DNA of 64,000 bases, from assembly GCA_963695375.1 (NCBI GenBank), contig OY968767.1, forward strand, positions 1,488,001 through 1,552,000, given 5' to 3'. This DNA is from JACCVL01 sp963695375 (GTDB taxonomy: Bacteria > Actinomycetota > Actinomycetes > Propionibacteriales > Nocardioidaceae). Under the pieces are notes generated by a model. It ran no database searches and was not told the DNA's origin. It worked only from the letters and a program-made list of their open reading frames with translations. Shown here piece after piece: positions 11,561 to 20,112 of the stretch. Within the stretch, counting starts at the first letter, position 1; every line of letters begins with the position of its first letter. The position numbers were made by a program, and so were the translations under genes.

Positions 11561-14500
11561 CCGGGGCCGCCGAAGGCCACCACCTTGGCGTGCCCGGTGT
11601 AGGCGTAGACCCGGCCGCCACTCACCGCGACCGGCCCGGGGTTGAAGAACCAACCGCTGGTGGGGTCGAGGGAGGACGACGTCCACACCGACTCCATCGT
11701 GGTCAGGTCCACCGCCCGGATCCGGCTCTCGTTGCTGCGGAACAGCACCAGGTCCCCGGCCACGGTCAGCGAGGAGTTCACCTCGTAGCCGGACCCGGTG
11801 GCCACGATCGTGCCGGTCGCCTTGTCCACCACCGTCAGCGTGTCGCCGTACCCCGATGCGAACACCAGCCAGTGCTCGGTGACGACCGGGGCGGGTGTCG
11901 TCGAGGCGAGCCGGGCGCGCCAGCGGACCGCACCGGTGGTTGCGTCGAAGGCGGCGGCTCCGGTGAAAATGCCGTTCGCGTAGACGACGCCGTCGTCGAC
12001 GACCGGGGCCACCCTTTCCTGGTTGCCGAACGTTCCCACCACCCGCTCACAGGAGCTGGTCGGAGCGGCGATCGTCGACCGCCACAGCTGGCTGCCGTCG
12101 GCCGGGTCCAGGGCGACGACCGCGCACCGGCTGTAGACGAAGATCCGGCTGCCGTCGGTGGACGGGGCGAACAGGTCGTAGTAGTCCGCACCGGGCAGCG
12201 GCTCGCTCCACGCCACGGCGTGGGTGGCGGTGCGCACGGCGGTGACCTCGTCGCCGGTCTGCACCACGACGAGACCGCCCACCACCGTCGGTGACACCCC
12301 GCCCTGCGCGAGCGTCTCGGCCGGGTCGAACAGCGGGGTCGACCAGGCGACCGTGCCCGCGCCGGCCCGCACGGCCAGCAGCCGGCCAGCGGTCGTTGCG
12401 GCATAGAGCGTCCCGGTCGCCGCCGAGCCAGCCAAGGTGGGGGTGCCGACGACCTGCTCGTCCCCCGGCAGGGGAGTGGTCCACAGCGGCGGGGTGTTCA
12501 GCCCGCCGCCGCTGTTCCAGGCCCGGAGCAACCCGTCGCCACCGACGCCGAAGACCCGGTTGCCCACCGCCAGCGGTTCCTCGGCCCAGTAGCCCGGGGG
12601 GTATCCGAACGGGACCGGGATCTCGGGCGTCGACCAGCGCATGGCGAAGCCGGCCGCCGTGTCGGCGGTGATGCCCGCCTCCCCGGCCGCCAGCCCGCCG
12701 CGGGCCGCGCCGCCGCCGAGCGTGCGCCACTCGGTGCTGCTGCTCGCGGTGCGCACGGCCACGCCGAACTGCTGGGTGGCGCTGCGCCCGTTGGCGTCGG
12801 TCGCGCGGACCCGGACCGAGGTTGCTCCGGCGGTGGTCGGCGTGCCGGAGAGCACACCTCCTGGTGACAGGGTCAGCCCGGCGGGCAGCGCGCCGCCGAC
12901 GACTGTCCAGCGATAGGGGGCGCGGCCCTGCTCGGCGGTGAGCCGGGTGCGGTAGGCCGCCCCGGTCCAGCCGACCGGCAGCACCGCCTCGGGGACACGC
13001 ACCGCCGGGGCCATCACGCCCAGCACGTCGGCGGAGTAGGCGGTGCGGATCACGGCCCGGCCGCCGGCCACGATGGGCGGGGCGAAGCCGGTGTCGTCCG
13101 GGGCGTAGCGGCGCAGCACCCGACCGTCGGTGGTGCGAACGGCGACCACCTCGCTGGGGATCCGGTTGCTGCCGAGGTGGCTGGCGTGCACCCACAGCAC
13201 GTCGGCGCCGACCGCCGTCCCGGCCCGGATCGGGTAGCCGGTGTCCACCGACCACTTCCTGCCCGCATCGGCGAGCCCGACCGCCGTGACCCCGGTGCCC
13301 GACCAGCCGCCGAACTCGTCGAACCGAGCCGTCGGCAGGTACAGCCGGCGGTCGTCGGCGAGCGGGGTCCCGAAGATCGGCACCGGTGACTCGTAGGAGC
13401 GGAGCACCGCACCGTTGGCGGCCGACCGCCACTGGGCGACCCGGCCGGCGGTGACCACCACCGCACCGGGCACGGCGACCAGGGCGAAGTGGGCACCGGG
13501 CACGGACCTCGTCCAGCCCGGGGTGCCGGTGCCGGCCAGGCTGAAGGTCTGTAGCGACGGGACGCTGATGCCGTCGGAGCTGAGCACGTAGACGGTGCCG
13601 TCTCCGACGGCCATCCCCATGAAGTCCCCGGCGAGCGGGCGCCGCCACTGCAGCTGGCCGTCGGCGAGGCTGTACGCGGTCACGGACGGGTCGCCGTAGC
13701 TGGCGACGAGCACCCGGTCGCCGACGACCAGCAGGTCCCGGCTCTGCACGCCGGGGTCGGTCTGCGCGGTCGACCAGCGGACCTGGTGCGCCCCCTCGCG
13801 CGCCACGGCCAGCACCTCGAATCCGGTGTCGCAGAGCACGCTCGAGGCAGTCACCGCGAGCCGCTGGCAGCCCGGGGACGAGCCGCTCGCGTCGACCACC
13901 GGCCGGGTCCACAGCACCCGTCCGCTGGCCAGTTCACGGGCGGTGATGCCCTGCTCGACCGAGCCCGGGATCGCCGAGCCGGTGTAGAGCACGCCGCCGG
14001 CGGCGACCACGTCGGCGTGACCGCCGGGCAGCCTCCACTCCAGCCGCGCCCGGTCCGCGGTCTGCGCGGTCAGCGTCGACTCGGCCCGGTTGAAGCCGGA
14101 TCGCGCGCCGTCGGCACCGGCCTGTGCCCAGTCCGCTGCCGGGCCGACCACCAGCGGCCAGGTGGCCGAGGTGGCGTCACCGTCCGCGTCGGTCACCCGC
14201 AGGGTGACCGAGCTGGTCTGCCGCGTCGTCGGGGTGCCGGAGATCAGGCCGGTGGCCGGGTTCAGCGTCAGCCCGGCGGGCAGCGCGCCGCCGGTCAGCG
14301 CCCAGGTGAACGGCGCCGTCCCGCCGACTCGGAGCGGCTGGTAGGCGTAGCCGACGCCGAGCTGGGCACCGGGCAGCACCGTGTCGGCGAGCACCGGGTC
14401 GGTCGGCTCGGTGACCGCGAGCGTCAACCGGCGCTGGGTGAACTGTCCGCGCTCGTCGTACGCCTGCACGGTGAACGTCCTCGAGCCCACCGTCGTGGCC

Positions 14501-15369
14501 CGGCCGGAGAGCACCCCGGACTGCGACAGGGTGATCCCGGCCGGCAGCTCGCCGGCGGAGACCGAGAAGACCACCGGCTCGTCTGCCCCCGTGGTCCGCA
14601 GCGCCACCTCGTACGGGAGCTGGACGGTCGCCTCCGGCAGCGCGGTCGTGGTGATGGTCAGCTTGCGGGTGGTGATCCGCACCGGCTCCGAGGTGCTGCC
14701 GACCAGCCGGGCGCTGCCGGCCAGTTGCAGCCGGTAGTCCCGCACCCCGTCGGCATACAGCGTCGTCGCGAGCTCGATCGACCCGTCCTGCCGGACGAAG
14801 TCCGAGGTCTCGTAGTTCCACCGCTTTCCCGGCGCGGCCGACTGCAGCGTCACCTCGGTGCCCTGCAGGCCGGCCAGCGTCGACGCCGTCCAGGTGCGGG
14901 TGTCGCCGACGATCGCGTTCGGCCCGGGCGGGTCCACCTGGACCCCGGTGAGCGGCGCCCGCACCCGGAGCGTCGAGACGGGAGAGGTGTCGGAGGCGAG
15001 CGTCGCCGTCCCCGCGAACCGGGCCTGGAAGTCGTAGTTGGCGGTGCGGTCCGGGACCGTGAACCGGTACGCACCACCGGAGCGGGTGCTGGTCGCCGCG
15101 AGCCGGGTCCAGCTGGTGGTGCCGGTCCGCCGGCCGTGCAGGGTGACGCTCCGGCCCTTGATCCCGGTGCCGGCGGCGCTCTTGGTCAGCGTCCCGGTCA
15201 CGACCGCCGACGCGCCGTAGTCGACGGTCGGCTCGGTAACCGCCGCGGTGAGGGTGGTGCCGGCCTTGGCCCGCAGCGGAGTCGCGACCGGCGACGCGGT
15301 GGTGGCCGGAGCCAGGCCGAGGAGCAGAGGAAGCACGGTGCCCGTGACGAGGAGTCGCAGAGCGAGCAT
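11557..15369 (-). CDS. large secreted Ig-like/PQQ beta-propeller protein
   Basis: 1270 residues with an N-terminal signal peptide (about 1-26, ending ATTASPVA). After this come bacterial Ig-like segments, then two putative-Ig modules (AGELPAGITLSQSGVLSG, GGALPAGLTLNPATGLISG, about residues 240-400). A first PQQ-type propeller follows (repeated blades such as GRVLWTRP and GQLQWRRP). A third putative-Ig module (about 810-890) precedes a second propeller reaching the C-terminus (GTVAWSTPL, AVRWRARL). No sorting motif or membrane anchor, so it is released or wall-associated. Probably a surface adhesion or scaffold protein; the blades show no catalytic site I recognise. AGGAG lies eight bases before the ATG. 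Confidence 0.8.
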   Translation of the reverse strand: MLALRLLVTGTVLPLLLGLAPATTASPVATPLRAKAGTTLTAAVTEPTVDYGASAVVTGTLTKSAAGTGIKGRSVTLHGRRTGTTSWTRLAATSTRSGGAYRFTVPDRTANYDFQARFAGTATLASDTSPVSTLRVRAPLTGVQVDPPGPNAIVGDTRTWTASTLAGLQGTEVTLQSAAPGKRWNYETSDFVRQDGSIELATTLYADGVRDYRLQLAGSARLVGSTSEPVRITTRKLTITTTALPEATVQLPYEVALRTTGADEPVVFSVSAGELPAGITLSQSGVLSGRATTVGSRTFTVQAYDERGQFTQRRLTLAVTEPTDPVLADTVLPGAQLGVGYAYQPLRVGGTAPFTWALTGGALPAGLTLNPATGLISGTPTTRQTSSVTLRVTDADGDATSATWPLVVGPAADWAQAGADGARSGFNRAESTLTAQTADRARLEWRLPGGHADVVAAGGVLYTGSAIPGSVEQGITARELASGRVLWTRPVVDASGSSPGCQRLAVTASSVLCDTGFEVLAVAREGAHQVRWSTAQTDPGVQSRDLLVVGDRVLVASYGDPSVTAYSLADGQLQWRRPLAGDFMGMAVGDGTVYVLSSDGISVPSLQTFSLAGTGTPGWTRSVPGAHFALVAVPGAVVVTAGRVAQWRSAANGAVLRSYESPVPIFGTPLADDRRLYLPTARFDEFGGWSGTGVTAVGLADAGRKWSVDTGYPIRAGTAVGADVLWVHASHLGSNRIPSEVVAVRTTDGRVLRRYAPDDTGFAPPIVAGGRAVIRTAYSADVLGVMAPAVRVPEAVLPVGWTGAAYRTRLTAEQGRAPYRWTVVGGALPAGLTLSPGGVLSGTPTTAGATSVRVRATDANGRSATQQFGVAVRTASSSTEWRTLGGGAARGGLAAGEAGITADTAAGFAMRWSTPEIPVPFGYPPGYWAEEPLAVGNRVFGVGGDGLLRAWNSGGGLNTPPLWTTPLPGDEQVVGTPTLAGSAATGTLYAATTAGRLLAVRAGAGTVAWSTPLFDPAETLAQGGVSPTVVGGLVVVQTGDEVTAVRTATHAVAWSEPLPGADYYDLFAPSTDGSRIFVYSRCAVVALDPADGSQLWRSTIAAPTSSCERVVGTFGNQERVAPVVDDGVVYANGIFTGAAAFDATTGAVRWRARLASTTPAPVVTEHWLVFASGYGDTLTVVDKATGTIVATGSGYEVNSSLTVAGDLVLFRSNESRIRAVDLTTMESVWTSSSLDPTSGWFFNPGPVAVSGGRVYAYTGHAKVVAFGGPG

Positions 15370-15384
15370 GGAGGGGGCTCCTGT

Positions 15385-15396
15385 CTGGCGCGCCAG
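15385..15396. promoter_or_regulatory. 12-bp palindrome in the leader of the propeller gene
   Basis: CTGGCGCGCCAG is a perfect palindrome between the predicted transcription start (near 15403) and the ribosome site. It could be an operator or a small leader hairpin; its GC-only content makes chance a fair alternative. Confidence 0.3.
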
Positions 15397-15409
15397 GGCT
15401 GGCCAGCGG

Positions 15410-15415
15410 AGCGTA
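15410..15415 (-). promoter_or_regulatory. -10 box for the propeller gene
   Basis: Minus-strand TACGCT, the same hexamer as at ahcY and mtrA. The leader would be about 33 bases and contains the AGGAG ribosome site. Confidence 0.4.
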
Positions 15416-15458
15416 AGCGTGGCGACGACCGCCCGCGCGGGAAACGGCCGGAAATGGC

Positions 15459-15689
15459 TCAGCCGGGCAGTGCCGACCGCCGCCAGGCGCCGGGCCCGGG
15501 GGTGACCGGCCGGCGCACCGCGGTGGCCGGGTCGCCCCAGGCCGAGCGCGGCACGCGGCGGGCGCGGTCGGCGGCGGCGGCCTCGGCCGCCTGCCGGGCG
15601 GCCAGCACCGCGACCAGTGCCGCCAGCTCCGCCGCGGTCGGCTCGCCGCGGACCACCCGGAGCAGGGGCCGGCCGGGCTGCTCGCTCAC
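15459..15689 (-). CDS. accE5: acyl-CoA carboxylase epsilon subunit
   Basis: 76 residues, starting VSEQPGRPLLRVVRGEPTAA and continuing with an Ala-rich helix (ELAALVAVLAARQ) and a tail with SAWGDP and WRRSALPG. This is the pattern of AccE, the small subunit that strengthens the AccA3-AccD complex in actinomycetes. The GTG start overlaps the accD stop in a GTGA junction (15686-15689), so it is translationally coupled. In M. tuberculosis accE5 also follows accD5. The gene is too small for confident function by sequence alone, but context makes it strong. The last residues are followed by an 11-kb distance to accA3, so the subunits are encoded apart. Confidence 0.85.
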   Translation of the reverse strand: MSEQPGRPLLRVVRGEPTAAELAALVAVLAARQAAEAAAADRARRVPRSAWGDPATAVRRPVTPGPGAWRRSALPG

Positions 15690-17284
15690 AGCGGGATGTT
15701 CCCGTGCTTCTTCGGCGGCAGCGTCGCCCGCTTGCTGCGCAGCAGCCGGAGCGACCGGATCACCTCGACGCGGGTCTCGTGCGGCTGCACCACGGCGTCG
15801 ACGTAGCCCCGCTCGGCGGCGATGTAGGGGTTGGCCAGGGTGTCCTCGTACTCGGTGATCAGCTCGGCCCGGCGGGCCTCCGGGTCGTCGGCGTCGGCCA
15901 GCTCGCCCCGGTAGAGGATGCTCACGGCTCCTTGCGCCCCCATCACCGCGATCTGGGCGGTCGGCCAGGCGATGTTCATGTCGGCGCCGAGGTGCTTGGA
16001 CCCCATCACGTCGTAGGCGCCGCCGTAGGCCTTGCGGGTGATGACCGTGACCAGCGGGACGGTCGCCTCCGCGTAGGCGTAGATCAGCTTGGCGCCGCGC
16101 CGGATGATCCCGTCCCACTCCTGGCCGGTCCCGGGCAGGAAGCCGGGGACGTCGACGAACGTGAGCACCGGCAGGTTGAACGCGTCGCAGGTGCGCACGA
16201 AGCGGGCCGCCTTCTCGCTGGCGTCGATGTCGAGAGTGCCGGCGAGCTGGGACGGCTGGTTCGCGACGACGCCGACCGCGTGCCCCTCCACCCGACCGAA
16301 GCCGATGATGATGTTCGGCGCGAACAGCGGCTGCACCTCGAGGAAGTCGCCATCGTCGAGGGCGCCGGCGATCGCGGTGTGCATGTCGTAGGGCTGGTTG
16401 GCCGAGTCGGGCACCAGCGTGTCCAGCGCTCGATCGTCGTCGGTGACCTCCAGCAGCACCTCCTCGTCGAACCCCGGCGGCTCCTCGAGGTTGTTGCTCG
16501 GCAGGAAGCTCAGCAGCGCCTTGACGTAGTCGATCGCGTCGGTCTCGTCGGCCGCCAGGTAGTGCGCGTTGCCGGACTTGGTGTTGTGCGTGCGAGCGCC
16601 GCCCAGCTCCTCGAAGGTGACGTCCTCGCCGGTGACCGTCTTGATCACGTCCGGTCCGGTGATGAACATCTGGGAGGTCTGGTCGACCATCACGGTGAAG
16701 TCGGTGAGGGCGGGGGAGTAGACGTGCCCGCCGGCGCAGGCGCCCATGATCAGCGAGATCTGCGGGATGACGCCGGAGGCGTGCACGTTGCGGCGGAAGA
16801 TCTCGCCGTACAGGCCGAGCGACACCACACCCTCCTGGATGCGGGCCCCGGCCCCCTCGTTGATGCCGACGACCGGGCTGCCGGTCCGCACCGCCAGGTC
16901 CATCACCTTGCAGATCTTCTCGCCGTAGACCTCGCCCAGGCTGCCGCCGAACACGGTGAAGTCCTGCGCGAAGACGCACACCTGCCGTCCGTCGACGGTG
17001 CCGTAGCCCGTCACCACCCCGTCGCCGTACGGCCGCCGCGACTGCAGGCCGAACGCCGTGCTGCGGTGCCGGGCCAGCTCGTCGATCTCGACGAACGACC
17101 CCTCGTCCAGCAGCAGGTCGACCCGCTCGCGGGCGGTGAGCTTGCCGCGGGCGTGCTGCTTTTCCACCGCCCGTGCCGACCCGGCGTGCACCGCCTCGTC
17201 CAGCCGCTGGTCGAGGTCGGCGAGCTTGCCCGCGGTGCTGTGGATGTCGATCTGCTCTCCGGGCTCTGCCGCTGCCTCGCTCAC
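15686..17284 (-). CDS. accD5: acyl-CoA carboxylase beta subunit (propionyl-CoA carboxylase type)
   Basis: 532 residues of carboxyltransferase, which moves the carboxyl group from carboxybiotin to acyl-CoA. Crotonase-fold N and C halves are both complete: GEVYGEKICKVMDLA, NEGAGARIQEGV, GACAGGHVYSPAL (oxyanion loops), then VDVPGFLPGTGQEW and ITRKAYGGAYDVM. Together with AccA3 and AccE it forms the acyl-CoA carboxylase, by synteny AccD5-like (propionyl-CoA to methylmalonyl-CoA). The start GTG at 17284 follows TAGTCT with a 7-base spacer and no ribosome site (leaderless). Divergent from birA, whose product biotinylates its AccA partner. The stop is fused to the accE start. Confidence 0.93.
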   Translation of the reverse strand: MSEAAAEPGEQIDIHSTAGKLADLDQRLDEAVHAGSARAVEKQHARGKLTARERVDLLLDEGSFVEIDELARHRSTAFGLQSRRPYGDGVVTGYGTVDGRQVCVFAQDFTVFGGSLGEVYGEKICKVMDLAVRTGSPVVGINEGAGARIQEGVVSLGLYGEIFRRNVHASGVIPQISLIMGACAGGHVYSPALTDFTVMVDQTSQMFITGPDVIKTVTGEDVTFEELGGARTHNTKSGNAHYLAADETDAIDYVKALLSFLPSNNLEEPPGFDEEVLLEVTDDDRALDTLVPDSANQPYDMHTAIAGALDDGDFLEVQPLFAPNIIIGFGRVEGHAVGVVANQPSQLAGTLDIDASEKAARFVRTCDAFNLPVLTFVDVPGFLPGTGQEWDGIIRRGAKLIYAYAEATVPLVTVITRKAYGGAYDVMGSKHLGADMNIAWPTAQIAVMGAQGAVSILYRGELADADDPEARRAELITEYEDTLANPYIAAERGYVDAVVQPHETRVEVIRSLRLLRSKRATLPPKKHGNIPL

Positions 17285-17290
17285 GCACGG

Positions 17291-17297
17291 GAGACTA
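17291..17297. promoter_or_regulatory. shared -10 sequence between accD and birA
   Basis: GAGACTA gives GAGACT on the plus strand, ending 7 bases before GTG 17304 (birA), and TAGTCT on the minus strand, ending 7 bases before GTG 17284 (accD). The pair is separated by 19 bases, leaving no room for separate promoters cores; neither start has a convincing leader. Confidence 0.5.
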
Positions 17298-17303
17298 GTG
17301 CCC

Positions 17304-18146
17304 GTGAGCACCGGCGCGGGGCAGTGGAGCGACCTCGACCGGCCGCCGCTGGACGAGACCGCGGTCCGGCGGGCGCTGCGGGTGGGGGACCAGGGCTCTT
17401 GGTGGCGCCGGCTGGACGTGGTCGCCGCCACCGGCAGCACCAACGCCGACCTGGCTGCCTCGGCGGCCGGCGGTGCGCCCGAGGCCGCGGCGCTGGTGGC
17501 CGAGCACCAGCGGGCCGGCCGGGGTCGGCTCGGCCGGGGCTGGGAGGCGCCGCCCCGCTCGGCGCTCACCCTGTCGGTGCTCGTCCGGCCGGGGGTGCCG
17601 GCCGTCCGCTGGCCCTGGCTGCCGCTGCTCACCGGGGTGGCGGTGGTGGAGGCGGTCCGGCGGGCCTGCGGTCTGGACGCGACGCTGAAGTGGCCGAACG
17701 ACGTCCTGGTCGGCGACCGGAAGCTGGCCGGGGTGCTGCTGGAGCGGGTGGAGACCGCCGCCGGCCCCGCCGCCGTGCTCGGCATCGGTGTCAACGTGAC
17801 AGCCACGCGCACCGAGCTGCCGGTCCCGACCGCGACCTCGCTGGCGTTGGAGGGAGCCGTCAGCACCGACCGGCAGATCGTCCTGGTCCAGCTGCTGCGC
17901 ACCCTGGAGGCGCTCTACCTGGCCTGGGTCCGGCAGGAGGCACCCGAGGGGACCGACCTGCACGCGTCGTACGTGCGCCGGTGCAGCACGCTCGGCCGAC
18001 AGGTCCGGGTCGAGCTGCCGGACGGGACGGCGCACACCGGTCGGGCCGACTCGGTCGACGCCACCGGCCGGCTGGTGGTGGCGACCGCGGGTGGCCGGGT
18101 GGTGGTCGGCGCCGGCGACGTCGTACACGTCCGCACCGCGATCTGA
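17304..18146 (+). CDS. birA: biotin--protein ligase
   Basis: 280 residues. Attaches biotin to AccA3 and Pyc via biotinyl-5'-AMP. Motifs: ATGSTNADL, AGRGRLGRGWEAPP (the biotinyl-AMP-binding loop), KWPNDVLVGDRKLAG and LGIGVNV, then a C-terminal SH3-like domain (VRVELPDGTAHTGRADSVDATG). No N-terminal helix-turn-helix, so it is a monofunctional ligase and not a biotin repressor. I chose GTG 17304 because GAGACT ends seven bases before it; GTG 17298 is two codons upstream. It has its own promoter, overlapping that of accD. The neighbouring PH and cyclase genes follow in tandem. Confidence 0.93.
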   Translation: MSTGAGQWSDLDRPPLDETAVRRALRVGDQGSWWRRLDVVAATGSTNADLAASAAGGAPEAAALVAEHQRAGRGRLGRGWEAPPRSALTLSVLVRPGVPAVRWPWLPLLTGVAVVEAVRRACGLDATLKWPNDVLVGDRKLAGVLLERVETAAGPAAVLGIGVNVTATRTELPVPTATSLALEGAVSTDRQIVLVQLLRTLEALYLAWVRQEAPEGTDLHASYVRRCSTLGRQVRVELPDGTAHTGRADSVDATGRLVVATAGGRVVVGAGDVVHVRTAI

Positions 18147-18152
18147 CACGAT
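18147..18152 (+). promoter_or_regulatory. weak leaderless -10 box before the PH-domain gene
   Basis: CACGAT ends six bases before ATG 18159, in the short gap after birA. Only the second A and last T match the consensus, so it may simply be read-through from birA. Confidence 0.25.
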
Positions 18153-18158
18153 CACGGC

Positions 18159-18707
18159 ATGGCCTCGTCCCGCAAGCTGCTCATCGACGGCGAAGAGGTC
18201 GTCCTGACCATGCGGACCCACGCCAAGGCGCTGGTCCTCCCGGCCGTCGTCCTGATCGCGCTGGCCGGCGTCGGCGGCTACCTGACCGCCGTGGTCGGCG
18301 CCGGAGACGTCGCGCGCTGGGTGGTCGTCGGGATCTGGGTGGCGGCCGGCGCCGCGATCCTGGTCTGGTCGGTGTTGCCGTTCGCTCGCTGGCTGACGAC
18401 GCAGTACACGTTCACCAACCGGCGCATCCTGTCCACCAGCGGCCTGCTGACCCGGACCGGCCGGGCGATTCCGCTGACCCGGGTCAACGACGTGCAGTAC
18501 GAGAAGGGTCTGCTCGACCGGGTCCTCGGCTGCGGCACCCTGATCGTGAGCGAGGCGAGCGAGCAGGGTGGGATGACCTTGCACGACGTCCCGCAGGTCG
18601 AGGCCGTGCACCGGCGGCTGACCGGCCTCGTCTTCGACCGGGACGACGGACGCGACGACGACGGTGCGCCGGCCGACCGCCTCCCCGGGGTGCCGGACGG
18701 TCGATGA
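18159..18707 (+). CDS. PH domain membrane protein
   Basis: 182 residues. Two membrane helices (about residues 27-50 and 55-78) are followed by a bacterial PH-like domain (TQYTFTNRRILSTSGLLTR, AIPLTRVNDVQYEKGLLDR, GTLIVSEASEQGGMTLHDVPQ), the usual pattern of DUF304/bPH2 proteins at the membrane. Function of the family is not established. The Asp/Arg tail at 165-182 is low complexity. A similar PH gene lies beside birA in M. tuberculosis (Rv3278c-like, from memory). It overlaps the cyclase start by 4 bases (ATGA), so the two are translated together. Confidence 0.85.
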   Translation: MASSRKLLIDGEEVVLTMRTHAKALVLPAVVLIALAGVGGYLTAVVGAGDVARWVVVGIWVAAGAAILVWSVLPFARWLTTQYTFTNRRILSTSGLLTRTGRAIPLTRVNDVQYEKGLLDRVLGCGTLIVSEASEQGGMTLHDVPQVEAVHRRLTGLVFDRDDGRDDDGAPADRLPGVPDGR

Positions 18708-19597
18708 CCTTCACCAGCCGCCAGGTCGCCGAGGCGGCCGGCGTGCCGCTGGGCGAGGCGCGCCGCCTGTGGCGCGCGCTCGGCTTCCCCGACGCGGGCG
18801 ACGACGCGGCGTTCACGGCCGAGGATCTCGCGGCGCTGTCCCTGGTGGCCCGGTTGGTGCGGGACGAGGGCGTCGACCTGGACACCGTGCTGCGACTCGT
18901 CCGGGCGCTCGGCCGGACCATGTCCCGGTTGGCGGACTGGCAGGTGTCCACGCTGGCGGAGTCCGGCGCCCCGGCCACCGCGGCGCTGCACTCCAGCCCG
19001 GCCTTCGAGCAGCTGCTGGTCTACGCCTGGCGCCGGCATCTGCACGCGGCGTCCGCCCGGGTGGGGAGCAACGGGGCGACCGAGGCCGAGCCGCAGACCG
19101 CCACCCAGACGGTCGGCTTCGCCGACCTCGTCGGGTTCACGGTGCTGTCGAACGGACTGGAGGACGCCGAGCTGGCCGCCCTCGTGGAGGGCTTCGAGAC
19201 CCGCTGCGGCGACCTGGTGACGGCGCGCGGCGGCCGGGTGGTGAAGACCCTCGGCGACTCGGTGCTGTTCGTCGCCGACGATCCGCTGGTCGGGACGGAG
19301 ATCGCCCTGGCCGTGGTCGAGACGATCGGGGACGACCCTGACCTGCCGGACGTCAGGGTCGGGATCGCCACCGGGCCGGTGGTGATGCGGCTCGGCGACG
19401 TGTTCGGCGCCCCGGTCAACCTGGCCGCCCGGCTGACCACCGTGGCCCGGAGGAACCGGGTGATCGCCGACGCCGTGACCGTGGCCGCGCTGCCGGCCCA
19501 GACCTACGAGACCCGGGTGCTGCCGGCCCGGCCGATGCGCGGCTTCGGGGCGGTCGAGCCGATCACGGTGCGCCGGCACTGGACGGCAGGCCCCTGA
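18704..19597 (+). CDS. class III adenylyl cyclase with N-terminal regulatory domain
   Basis: 297 residues, soluble. The first 110 residues (FTSRQVAEAAGVPLGEARRL, then a DLDTVLRLVRALGRTM helix) resemble the regulatory domain of Rv1264-type cyclases, which is autoinhibitory and pH-sensing in that enzyme. The catalytic domain has metal-binding Asp141 (FADLVGFT) and Asp185 (KTLGDSV), adenine-selecting Lys181 and Asp232, and transition-state Asn239 and Arg243 (VNLAARL). All canonical residues are present, so ATP to cAMP activity is expected. Start ATG 18704 overlaps the PH gene stop, suggesting co-translation. Similarity to Rv1264 is from memory. Confidence 0.85.
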   Translation: MTFTSRQVAEAAGVPLGEARRLWRALGFPDAGDDAAFTAEDLAALSLVARLVRDEGVDLDTVLRLVRALGRTMSRLADWQVSTLAESGAPATAALHSSPAFEQLLVYAWRRHLHAASARVGSNGATEAEPQTATQTVGFADLVGFTVLSNGLEDAELAALVEGFETRCGDLVTARGGRVVKTLGDSVLFVADDPLVGTEIALAVVETIGDDPDLPDVRVGIATGPVVMRLGDVFGAPVNLAARLTTVARRNRVIADAVTVAALPAQTYETRVLPARPMRGFGAVEPITVRRHWTAGP

Positions 19598-19604
19598 CCC
19601 GGCC

Positions 19605-20069
19605 TCACACCACCGGTCCGGCGGAGCGGTCGACGTCGTCGCGGAACACGTGGGTGCGGTAGGCCCAGAACCGGAACGTCGTGCCGAGCACCAGGCCGAC
19701 CCCGTTGGCGGACACGTTGTCGGCCAGGGCGCTGTCGAAGCCCAGCAGGTAGTGCGACACCGCGAGGCAGACCATCGCGATCACCATCCCGATGCCGTTG
19801 AACAGGAAGAACAGCGCGACCTGTCGCGGCGCCTGGTCCCCGCTGCGGTGCCGCCAGGTCCAGTACCGGTTGCCGACGAACGTCACCAGCGTCGCCAGCA
19901 CCACCGAGATCGCCTTCGCGGTGAGTGGCCGGTCCTGCAGCGGGCCGGGCTCCCCGGCGTAGCGCAGCAGGTTGAACAGGCCCACGTCGACGGTGTAGCC
20001 GGTCAACCCCACCACGCCGAACGCCGCCACCTCACGGCCCAGCGAGCGAAGCTGGGGGGGACGGGTCAT
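19605..20069 (-). CDS. GtrA-family membrane protein
   Basis: 154 residues with four membrane helices (about 15-37, 45-65, 80-102, 110-135) and no other domain. GtrA proteins are thought to flip or present lipid-linked sugars for cell-surface glycosylation; a GtrA homologue is syntenic with purK in mycobacteria. Conserved features seen: FGVVGLTGYTVDVGLF, FVGNRYWTWRHR and TFRFWAYRTHVF. Start ATG 20069 has a TAGCCT box ending nine bases upstream and no ribosome site, so it is near-leaderless. Convergent with the cyclase gene, seven bases apart, and divergent from purK. Confidence 0.85.
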   Translation of the reverse strand: MTRPPQLRSLGREVAAFGVVGLTGYTVDVGLFNLLRYAGEPGPLQDRPLTAKAISVVLATLVTFVGNRYWTWRHRSGDQAPRQVALFFLFNGIGMVIAMVCLAVSHYLLGFDSALADNVSANGVGLVLGTTFRFWAYRTHVFRDDVDRSAGPVV

Positions 20070-20078
20070 GGTCGGCCA

Positions 20079-20084
20079 AGGCTA
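20079..20084 (-). promoter_or_regulatory. -10 box for the GtrA gene
   Basis: Minus-strand TAGCCT ends nine bases before the ATG at 20069, giving a leader of one or two bases at most. Confidence 0.4.
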
Positions 20085-20100
20085 GCCCGGCGGGCCTGAC

Positions 20101-20106
20101 TAGGCT
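20101..20106 (+). promoter_or_regulatory. leaderless -10 box for purK-purE
   Basis: TAGGCT ends six bases before the GTG of purK. No Shine-Dalgarno is visible, consistent with a leaderless transcript. Confidence 0.55.
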
Positions 20107-20112
20107 GCCGCG

